DNA from: JAMZMI01 sp049115715
Lineage (GTDB): Bacteria; Bacteroidota; Bacteroidia; Cytophagales; Cyclobacteriaceae
Reading direction: 5' to 3'
NCBI GenBank assembly: GCA_049115715.1
Contig: JAGDZQ010000006.1
Coordinates: 124,001 to 188,000 of the forward strand
Length of the DNA: 64,000 nucleotides
Shown here: one piece after another, positions 9,122 to 16,723 of the stretch
How the letters are laid out: each line of letters opens with the position of its first letter
Numbering within the stretch: the first letter of the stretch is position 1
The notes under the pieces: generated by a model
Database searches by the model: none
Told to the model about the DNA's origin: nothing
The model's input: only the letters and a program-made list of their open reading frames with translations
Translations under genes and position numbers: made by a program

Positions 9122-9583
9122 ATGAGCAAAACACTAAAGATTGGAGATTTGATTCCATCACTATCTATGCCGAATCAAGATGATGAAATTATCCAACTCC
9201 ATGATTTGATAGGAGAATCACCTCTTGTGATTTACTTCTACCCGAAAGATGAAACTCCCGGATGCATTGCTGAAGCTTGTTCTTTTCGAGATCAATATGA
9301 AGACTTTGAGGCTGTCGGAGCTAAAGTGTTTGGTGTAAGTGGTGATTCGGTGAAATCACATGCCAAGTTCGCCAAGAGACTCAGGCTTAACTTTGATTTA
9401 CTTAGTGATAAGAATCGAAAAGCTGAAAAAGAGTTTGGGGTTGAGAGAAACTTGTTTGGCCTTATTCCAGGCAGGGTCACTTTTGTGTTTGATAAGGACG
9501 GCAAGCTTCAATATGAGTTTAGCTCTGCTACAATGGCTACAAAGCATATCTCAGAAGCGCTTAAGGCGCTAAAAAACATATAG
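9122..9583 (+). CDS. bcp: Thioredoxin-dependent peroxiredoxin, Bcp type
   Basis: 153 residues, the normal size for bacterioferritin-comigratory protein. It reduces hydrogen and organic peroxides in the cytoplasm with thioredoxin. The peroxidatic Cys48 lies in PKDETPGC and a second Cys53 follows five residues later, the spacing of the atypical two-Cys Bcp enzymes of E. coli type. GVSGDSVKSHAKFA and the conserved GRVTFVFDKDGK strand are present. It lies 11 bp after the exporter gene and is likely co-transcribed with it. Confidence 0.95.
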   Translation: MSKTLKIGDLIPSLSMPNQDDEIIQLHDLIGESPLVIYFYPKDETPGCIAEACSFRDQYEDFEAVGAKVFGVSGDSVKSHAKFAKRLRLNFDLLSDKNRKAEKEFGVERNLFGLIPGRVTFVFDKDGKLQYEFSSATMATKHISEALKALKNI

Positions 9584-9632
9584 TTCGAATCGAACAAAAG
9601 GATTCAAGTTTATTCCGAAAAATGGGATTTTG

Positions 9633-12125
9633 CTATTTTTTCAAATGTGCAGGAAATACCAAATCCTTTTCTCTAGACTCAGGAAAAACGCTAACCTCTT
9701 TTATTGCCCCATTTGACACAACACATTCAACAATAGTGTTATCAGGCGCATTTAGCTTATAATCAACATCCCAATCATCAGGCCATGCCGGGAGAATACG
9801 AATTTCTTCTCCATCATTGGCAATAGTTTGCAAGAGCATTTCCTGAACGGCTAGCATACCGCTACCTGCCCAGTTCATATCAGGCATCCAATCAAAAATT
9901 GGTCCATAAAAGACAGGAAACCGCATGCGTTCAGTTGATTCAAAGTCAGTATTACCACGTGAATTGGAAAGCTTTTTTATGACATATTGTTGAGCTTCAT
10001 CAGTCAATCCTAACCGGGCAAGCATGATGGCTTGCTGTGTCCAACCCCACCATTCTATTTTTTGAGGAAATGAATCTTCGGGGTGTATATTGGCAAGCCA
10101 GCTACCTTTTGCTCTATCTAATCCATGTTCCCAGGTATTTATTGCTACGTTTAAGTTAGGAAGCCCGAGTGCGTACATCCCATATGGAAAGACAGGATAA
10201 AGCTGAGGAATCTCTCTATTGCGTAATATTTCTGCTTTGTCAGCCTCGGCTACCGGTGAGATAGCTTTTTCTTCATTTCTAATCCGAAAACTCAGCTCTG
10301 GCACTCTCTTTTTCCATTCTTCAAATTGAACTCTTTCTTGAGAATTAACCCACTTGTCAGGTAGATCCAACAGGCAGTCGATATTCTTATGAAGAGCAGC
10401 TACAAGATTTGAGGCGTTACTCCCATGATAAGTTTCACATGCATGTGATGGCCTAAGTACCAGCTTGCCATCATCTCCATAATCCATCCCATTTCTTCTT
10501 CGCTGAAGTAGCTTATAATATTCAAAATGAAAAATGACTGCATCCTTTAAAAAAGGCACGTATCTAGATATATCAGTTCCAGTAAAACGATACATCTCGT
10601 GAATCATAAATGTGAATTCTAATTGGGTAGAATAGTAGTGAGAATGTGCATTTGAAAGCCCTACTTCTTTGTTAATAGGACGATTTCCAAAAGGGGGTTC
10701 CCATCCATAGTGGCTTCCTATAGGCAAACCACTAGTTCCGATTTGTTCACAAAATGAGCAACCTTTAATACCCCAGGCGACCTCATTTCGATATTTTGCA
10801 TTCACAAGGTTTTTCCTGTAAAACTCAAATTGAGGAAGCATCACATCAAAATCACCGTTTTTCAGCATAGGCCAGTAAACGAGTCGTTGATTTTGAGCGG
10901 TCCACGCCCCCCATGCTCGATAATCAGGATTATAAAATGACGGATCTTGAATTTCGAGTTGATTTACATGGTAAGGGTCAAACGTGAATAAACCACCATT
11001 GAATCTAGTGGGCCACTCTCCATATGCATTGCAAGCAAATAGATATCGGATAAGCTGATAATTGCGTCCTACTTGCCATCCGGAATCCTCTGTTCCTTTA
11101 TCTTCATTTATAATCACATGACTTCTGTTCCAAAACTGGGTCCACCACTGAGTGTTTTGTATCCATGCTTCTTCAGTACTGATTGATTGTGAGCTAAGTT
11201 TTTCAAGGTTTTTTGTCCATTCCGCTATACTTTCTGTTTGCTCAGTATGAAGCTCGATGGTTAAATCAAAAGTTTTCGATGGCTTTACAGATTTAAGGTT
11301 CCATGCCTTAAAAGGAGTATTTGTGTAAACTCCTTCGGAGATGCTCGCAGTAGCTAAATTTTCTCCTCTTACGATTCCTCCGTATGTTCTATTTAAGGTA
11401 GGGTGAGCAAGTTCTTTTGCCACGGTATCCATTCTCATCAGCTTTACCATCTTGTCGAATACGAGATCACTATTTTCGTTCTTATGATAAAAGAGAATTG
11501 AATTCCCATTTGAATATGAAATATGATCAGGATAGGCCCATACTTCTCCATTATATTTTGTGTAGCTGTAAGCTGACCATCGATTATAATCTCTTCCTGA
11601 TCCAACATGTCGTGGTATGGAATCCATTGTAGTACGCCATGATTCATACGCCAAATTAATTTTTGAAGGTTTGCTACTTTCTATTTCTAAATGAACGACC
11701 GGACGGTTTACCTCAACCCATAATTTTATAGCAGCCTCTGCCTTCTTTGACTTACCAGTAATAAAAATCGAACCGGTTTTTAAATCCAACTTCTGTTCAA
11801 AAATTAAATCCTTGCCATCTTGTGAAAATGGGTTTGGGGTGAGATTGACTCTTATGCGACCACTTTTCCTCTGTTGATCATTCTCATCAATATTTCCACT
11901 TCGATCAATGTAGAATAACAAGTCACCTTTTTCGACCCAAACATTCATGCCTATATCTCCGCCACCGCATGGCATAGATTCTTTAGAACTATTGCTTTGG
12001 CTCTTCCAAGTCACGTTATAGTCATCAAGCCATTGAATGGGCTTTTCTTGAGCATTGACCTTAGGTGTAATAATTGAAACTAGAAAAGCGATGAGCAAAA
12101 AAAGCAGCTCAGTTGGTTTTTGCAT
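9633..12125 (-). CDS. Exported DUF5703-type glycoside hydrolase
   Basis: About 830 residues from the chosen ATG. The N-terminus is a signal peptide (MQKPTELLFLLIAFLVS, cleavage after NAQ). Residues 30-290 look like the DUF5703 beta-sandwich domain found in front of glycosidases (WLDDYNVTWKSQS, MPCGGGDIGMNVWV); the following part, with WPTRFNGGLFTF, WGAWTAQNQRLVYWPMLKNGD and WEHGLDRAKGSW, resembles the (alpha/alpha)6 barrel of GH95- and GH65-like enzymes. The substrate is unknown, though fucosides or other plant or algal sugars would fit relatives. An alternative ATG at 12170 overlaps the upstream beta-galactosidase stop as ATGA, which would favour translational coupling but gives an awkwardly long pre-signal segment. 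Both genes form an operon. Confidence 0.75.
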   Translation of the reverse strand: MQKPTELLFLLIAFLVSIITPKVNAQEKPIQWLDDYNVTWKSQSNSSKESMPCGGGDIGMNVWVEKGDLLFYIDRSGNIDENDQQRKSGRIRVNLTPNPFSQDGKDLIFEQKLDLKTGSIFITGKSKKAEAAIKLWVEVNRPVVHLEIESSKPSKINLAYESWRTTMDSIPRHVGSGRDYNRWSAYSYTKYNGEVWAYPDHISYSNGNSILFYHKNENSDLVFDKMVKLMRMDTVAKELAHPTLNRTYGGIVRGENLATASISEGVYTNTPFKAWNLKSVKPSKTFDLTIELHTEQTESIAEWTKNLEKLSSQSISTEEAWIQNTQWWTQFWNRSHVIINEDKGTEDSGWQVGRNYQLIRYLFACNAYGEWPTRFNGGLFTFDPYHVNQLEIQDPSFYNPDYRAWGAWTAQNQRLVYWPMLKNGDFDVMLPQFEFYRKNLVNAKYRNEVAWGIKGCSFCEQIGTSGLPIGSHYGWEPPFGNRPINKEVGLSNAHSHYYSTQLEFTFMIHEMYRFTGTDISRYVPFLKDAVIFHFEYYKLLQRRRNGMDYGDDGKLVLRPSHACETYHGSNASNLVAALHKNIDCLLDLPDKWVNSQERVQFEEWKKRVPELSFRIRNEEKAISPVAEADKAEILRNREIPQLYPVFPYGMYALGLPNLNVAINTWEHGLDRAKGSWLANIHPEDSFPQKIEWWGWTQQAIMLARLGLTDEAQQYVIKKLSNSRGNTDFESTERMRFPVFYGPIFDWMPDMNWAGSGMLAVQEMLLQTIANDGEEIRILPAWPDDWDVDYKLNAPDNTIVECVVSNGAIKEVSVFPESREKDLVFPAHLKK

Positions 12126-12166
12126 AGTATTGATTGTGCAGACTAATGAAAATATCCTATCAAACC

Positions 12167-15100
12167 TCAAAGTAGGGGCTCTATCACAAAAGTATACTTC
12201 ATTGGCTCAGGGATAATCAAATAAGGCTGATATGGTAGTATTCCCCAACTGGTATCACCTCCTACTCCCATCTGTCTGTAATCGATATTTAGATTCACAT
12301 GCTTGCGTGGAATCAAATCAAGGGTATGGCGGTTTTGTGTTCCAGGTTCAAAGTCCTCATTATTGAAATGGTTGATATTAAAGTTGAGAAGGTTTTGGCT
12401 AGAAAATCTCAATCCTGTTTTGTCTTCATTGGTGACTTCAAGCCATCTGTTTTCTGTTCTGTAACCATTTTCCTGTGGTCTGATATACGGCACATAAAAG
12501 TCGGTTACCTCTGCCTGATAAATACCTAAGAAGGCTGATTCTTTGCGGTCTGAATAGTTTTCATGAGGGCCTCTTCCGTAGTATCTGACTTGGTTCATGC
12601 TCTCGACCAGCTTCATATTCATACCAATTCTTGGAAGAAGTGAGACACCTTTGTTCAGTCTTTCAAAAACGTATTGCACTTTGATCTTACCAGAACCATC
12701 GATTGTATAGTTTATGTAGAAGTTGGCAATGGATGGGTTGAACTTATGAATTTTGACCATTATTTGATCATCTTCCAGTATCTCCCAAGCAACCGTCTTG
12801 ACGCTTAGTTTTGACTCTATATCTTTCCAAGTCCCGCTTTTTTCAGGAATAGATGCTCCCAAGTCATTATCTATGGGCGCTCTCCAAGTGTTCAAAGTCA
12901 AAGGAGCGGTTAACCAATTTTCACTCGCTACTTCATATGTAGTTAGAAACCCATTTGCTTTATCGAATATTATATTGATATTCTTTCCACATTTTATCTC
13001 GATTTGCTCATCAGACTCATTGACTTTTATTTTTTCAGTTGAGATCATATTGTTGAAAACTAGGGTGGTATTAAGCACATCCAACTGTTCTCTGGCGACT
13101 TCATGTCCTTTCGGAATCAATCCCTTTTGAGCTTTTGATTTGAAAAAGAAGTTGACTAAATACTCATTGTTAGGTTTTAGGATAGGAAAGGCCTCTTTTA
13201 AGCTGATTTGAGTTTTGGATTGAGGAATACCTTCTACTGGCAAAATGCCATTGCCAACTGATTTACCATTTTCAAGTAACTCCCATTCTAAATCGAATTC
13301 GGATAGGTTGGAGAAGAAGTATTCATTGTAGATTTCAAACGTCCATTCTTTCCAATCGACTTCTTTGACATGAATGTTTTGGTATTGTTTTTTGACCTCC
13401 CAAAGTGCAGGCTGTATCGTCCGGTCAGGAAAAATAAGTCCATTTAAGCAAAACGCTCCAGAGTGCTTGGCTGTTTCTGGTTCAAAATCTCCACCATATC
13501 CCCAGTAGGTTTGTCCTTCTTCATTGGTGATGGTTATTCCTTGATCTACCCAATCCCATATAAAGCCTCCTTGAACTCTTGGCTCGCTTCTTACAAAATC
13601 CCATAGCTCTTTTAAGTTACCTGTACTATTGCCCATTGAGTGGGAATATTCAACCCAAATAAAGGGACGATCCGGATTGCTGCGGAGATGCTCTTGTTGG
13701 ATATGGGTGATAGGTGCATACATATATCCGATAATGTCCGTATGACGGATATGATCAAAATCAGGATCCACTTCTGCCCTATCATATGAAACCAATCGTG
13801 TATTATCTGTTTTCTTAAGCCACTGATAGCCATCAATAAAGGGTTGGCCTGTTCCGGCTTCATTGCCCATGGACCAGATGATTACGGATGGGTTGTTTTT
13901 GTCTCTCTGAAATAGGCGCTGGATGCGGTCTACGATGGGTTTGTGATAATCTGGGTCTCTTGCTACTTCATTCACAATCCAGCCATATCCGTGTGCTTCG
14001 ATATTGGCTTCATCTATGACATAGAGTCCGTATTGGTTGCACAACTTGTACCAGTAGGGATCATTTGGGTAATGGGAGGTTCTGACTGCATTGATATTAA
14101 ATTGCTTCATCAACTGAATATCCTTTAGCATCATTTCCTTGGACATTACATGACCTAACTCCGGATCGTGCTCATGACGATTGACTCCTTTTAATAAAAC
14201 TGGTGCTCCGTTGACGAGTAGCTGTCCTCCTTTTAATTCGACAGTTCGGAATCCTATTGGATGCGACGTGCATTCTAAGAGTTGATCATTGTCATCTTTC
14301 AAAAGTATAGCCAGCGTATAAAGGTTTGGTTTTTCTGCTGACCATGGTTTTACTTTAGGAATGGATGTTTTGAATGATAGGGTCTTGGTTTCGTCGTTTT
14401 TAAGTGAGGCGCCTTGATCGCTCTCGAAGATCAGCTTAGAGCCATCATATAGCTTTATGGCTAGATTTGAGGAGTTCTTTTGGCCAAGATTTGTAAGCTT
14501 GACGGTTAGATCCAAAATGCCATCTGTCAATGATTCGCTGAGCGTCGTTTTTGCGAAGAAGTCCTGAATCATCAGTTTCGGTCGAGCATGCAAGAATACA
14601 TCTCTTTCGATTCCCGCTAGACGCCAGAAGTCAATGTCTTCGATATAGCTGGCGTCTGTAAACTGATAGACTTCTATAGCTACTTCGTTTTTTCCTTGTT
14701 TTATGTACTTTGTAATGTTGAACTCTGAAGGCAATTTGCTTCCTTGACTATAACCAACTTTTTCACCATTGATCCACAGGTAGAAAGCTGATTTGACTGC
14801 TCCAAAGTGAATGTAGATTTCCTTATTGCTCCATGAGTCTGTGATATCAAATGACCGCTTGTATTGTCCTACTGGGTTATAGTCATGGGGCACGAATGGC
14901 TTGTTCTTTGGGAAGGGGTAAGTAATATTGGCGTAGTGAGGGTAGCCGTATCCATGCATTTGCCAATTGGATGGAACCGGTATGGTTTCTTCCATTTGAC
15001 TGTTTAGTTCATAGAATGCCTTGTTACGTGTATCAGGATTTTCGCTCCAGTTGAATTGCCAGTCTCCGTTGAGTGATTGGTAGTTTGGGGAGTTCGAATT

Positions 15101-15265
15101 GTCTTGAATGGCGTCTGCTTCTGAAGCATAGGAAATGAAATAGGTGTGGGCTTCTTCTTTATTGATGCTAATAACGGATGGATTTTCCCAATCTGGCTTC
15201 TGCGCGTAGGAGTTGATTTGCCAAATAATGAATAAAAGAGGGACGAGAGTAAGCTTCTTAAACAT
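12167..15265 (-). CDS. Exported GH2 beta-galactosidase (LacZ-like)
   Basis: 1032 residues from ATG 15265, chosen because MFKKLTLVPLLFIIWQINSYAQ is a signal peptide; an in-frame start at 15304 would put 13 extra residues in front. Domain order is that of LacZ: sugar-binding jelly roll (NWQMHGYGYPHYANITYPF), immunoglobulin-like domain, TIM barrel, second immunoglobulin-like domain and the beta-sandwich small chain (PQENGYRTENRWLEV near the C-terminus). In the barrel, NRHEHDPELGHVMS and RTSHYPNDPYWY are present, the acid/base Glu is about residue 469 (WSMGNEAG), and the nucleophile Glu about 539 (WVEYSHSMGNS). It should release galactose from exported or surface-bound polysaccharide. No SusC/SusD pair is beside it. 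Confidence 0.93.
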   Translation of the reverse strand: MFKKLTLVPLLFIIWQINSYAQKPDWENPSVISINKEEAHTYFISYASEADAIQDNSNSPNYQSLNGDWQFNWSENPDTRNKAFYELNSQMEETIPVPSNWQMHGYGYPHYANITYPFPKNKPFVPHDYNPVGQYKRSFDITDSWSNKEIYIHFGAVKSAFYLWINGEKVGYSQGSKLPSEFNITKYIKQGKNEVAIEVYQFTDASYIEDIDFWRLAGIERDVFLHARPKLMIQDFFAKTTLSESLTDGILDLTVKLTNLGQKNSSNLAIKLYDGSKLIFESDQGASLKNDETKTLSFKTSIPKVKPWSAEKPNLYTLAILLKDDNDQLLECTSHPIGFRTVELKGGQLLVNGAPVLLKGVNRHEHDPELGHVMSKEMMLKDIQLMKQFNINAVRTSHYPNDPYWYKLCNQYGLYVIDEANIEAHGYGWIVNEVARDPDYHKPIVDRIQRLFQRDKNNPSVIIWSMGNEAGTGQPFIDGYQWLKKTDNTRLVSYDRAEVDPDFDHIRHTDIIGYMYAPITHIQQEHLRSNPDRPFIWVEYSHSMGNSTGNLKELWDFVRSEPRVQGGFIWDWVDQGITITNEEGQTYWGYGGDFEPETAKHSGAFCLNGLIFPDRTIQPALWEVKKQYQNIHVKEVDWKEWTFEIYNEYFFSNLSEFDLEWELLENGKSVGNGILPVEGIPQSKTQISLKEAFPILKPNNEYLVNFFFKSKAQKGLIPKGHEVAREQLDVLNTTLVFNNMISTEKIKVNESDEQIEIKCGKNINIIFDKANGFLTTYEVASENWLTAPLTLNTWRAPIDNDLGASIPEKSGTWKDIESKLSVKTVAWEILEDDQIMVKIHKFNPSIANFYINYTIDGSGKIKVQYVFERLNKGVSLLPRIGMNMKLVESMNQVRYYGRGPHENYSDRKESAFLGIYQAEVTDFYVPYIRPQENGYRTENRWLEVTNEDKTGLRFSSQNLLNFNINHFNNEDFEPGTQNRHTLDLIPRKHVNLNIDYRQMGVGGDTSWGILPYQPYLIIPEPMKYTFVIEPLL

Positions 15266-15767
15266 GGGAAGGGTTATAGTTGTTGATCTCGCTAAATAAT
15301 ACAATGCGCACCGTTAGAACTATTATTCTTTCAAAAAAACTGCTGTTGATCATTTAGTGTCTAGATTGTTTTCTTAGAAACTAGAGTAAATCTTAAGTCA
15401 GGGTGGTGATTGATAGCGAATAGACCTGAACGGATTGGTTAAAACCTGAGCTTACAATTTTAAAAATCGAAGGATTCATTAAGGTCATGAGACTACCACG
15501 TCTTTTTATCAAATTAAAAGGCTAAAAGACTCATAGTGACGGTAAAGGTTTTTATCTGTTCGGTTTACCTTATTTGCTTTGTTAAGGTCGAAGTAAACTC
15601 ACTTTCGAACTAGACGGGATCGCAACGGCATCCTCTGGCCTTTTGGCCAGAGATATAGTGGAGAGCGCGACGATTTGGAGGGGCTGGTGATGCTTTTTGT
15701 CTCTTAAAAGTTTTTAGAGGTTTTGAATTTCTTCAAATCGAGCGCTATGATTTATGTTGATGGGTTT
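15266..15767. other. Non-coding interval with one structured repeat
   Basis: 502 bp between two genes on the minus strand. It holds the structured repeat at 15617-15671 and weak short inverted repeats, for example GGTAAA and TTTACC around 15541-15569. No open frame with protein-like composition and no convincing promoter for the beta-galactosidase gene were seen. Confidence 0.6.
15617..15671. repeat. REP-like structured intergenic element
   Basis: A perfect 8-bp stem with a four-T loop, CTCTGGCC-TTTT-GGCCAGAG (15633-15652), is flanked by GCAACGGCATCC on the left and ATATAGTGGAGAGCGCGAC on the right. From memory, the flanks (ACGGCATCC ... GATAcAGcGGAnAGCG) match a type of intergenic repeat frequent in Bacteroidota genomes. 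Only one copy is in this window. Function is unknown; it may act as an RNA hairpin or DNA element. Confidence 0.55.
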
Positions 15768-16595
15768 TTAGAATTTACCCAACTTCAAAGTGACAAAGAA
15801 GTTGAGGTTCTCAAAGTCTGAACTGCTGGTGTTGAGAAGATCTAAATCCTGAGTAATCCTTTTGCTTAGTCCAAAAGCCATTCTGAACGAACGCGAAATG
15901 TTCATCTCAAGTGAGACGCCTGGTTCTACGTACCAGAAAACATCCTGATCTGAGAGAGGCCCATCTTCATTTATTCGAGGTTGATTCAAGTTTTCGTCTT
16001 CCCAATCTTCGTGATAGCCTAACCATCCCGCACCACCAGCCACAGGGAAGGTAACGTGCACCACTTGGTTAGAAAAGGCGATGAATTCCATAAACATACC
16101 TCCATATCCTCCAAGGAGGATGACGTTTCTATTGGGATCGACATTGTCAAACTTGGCGGTAGGGATAATGCCATGCCCTTCTAGTCCTATGCCCAGGGTT
16201 CTGTTGATGATCCAACCGGTTCTAAAGCCAGCCATGACTGCTGTCTCATCTTTGAATTCGGAGGCTCTAAAGGAGACGCCGAAAAATCCTCCACTGTGAT
16301 TCATGGATCCGGAAAGGGTCTTAATGTCTTTTCTCTTGTCTTTGTATTGTGGTTTGGAGTCTTGGTAATAAATGATCCTTGGCTCACCATCTACTGGTGC
16401 TACTACTTCAGGAAGTCCGGGAATCGAGTCTGGTTTGACGATCTTCACCGGTGGTTCATCACTCGTCTTAATTGAATCTTGTGCTTGTTCAACCTTGGGA
16501 ATTTCCTTCTCTACGACAGTGCTATCAGATTCTTGTGCGCTTGAAATGATGGTCAAAGCGAATATCAGCGGAATAGAAAGAATGATCTTTTTCAT
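15768..16595 (-). CDS. Outer-membrane beta-barrel protein, unknown function
   Basis: 275 residues. A signal peptide (MKKIILSIPLIFALTIISSAQ) is followed by a Pro/Glu/Lys-rich, probably disordered stretch to about residue 95, and then alternating hydrophobic strands (GGFFGVSFRASEF, AVMAGFRTGWIINRTLGIGLEG, VSLEMNISRSFRMAFGLS) ending in a C-terminal Phe (NFFVTLKLGKF), as expected of an outer-membrane barrel assembled by Bam. No specific family is recognised. It is divergent from leuS across 128 bp. Confidence 0.75.
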   Translation of the reverse strand: MKKIILSIPLIFALTIISSAQESDSTVVEKEIPKVEQAQDSIKTSDEPPVKIVKPDSIPGLPEVVAPVDGEPRIIYYQDSKPQYKDKRKDIKTLSGSMNHSGGFFGVSFRASEFKDETAVMAGFRTGWIINRTLGIGLEGHGIIPTAKFDNVDPNRNVILLGGYGGMFMEFIAFSNQVVHVTFPVAGGAGWLGYHEDWEDENLNQPRINEDGPLSDQDVFWYVEPGVSLEMNISRSFRMAFGLSKRITQDLDLLNTSSSDFENLNFFVTLKLGKF

Positions 16596-16687
16596 ATTTA
16601 TCTGAATTGTTTTTTATTTAATTCGACCTAATGACGCCTTGCAATAGAAAAGGTTTCTCTTATTAAAGCAAAATATTCTTCATCTTT

Positions 16688-16695
16688 TACCTTTG
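16688..16695 (+). promoter_or_regulatory. Likely -7 promoter element of leuS
   Basis: TACCTTTG matches TAnnTTTG exactly and lies 28 bp before the leuS start codon in the divergent intergenic region. The -33 TTTG element is not obvious. Confidence 0.45.
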
Positions 16696-16723
16696 CGCCA
16701 CTTTAGAAATCTTCAGAGAAAGA

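Noticed and set aside
9633..15265. Polysaccharide utilisation locus
   Set aside because: Two exported glycoside hydrolases are adjacent, but there is no SusC/SusD pair, sulfatase or hybrid sensor next to them, so a full locus cannot be claimed from this window.
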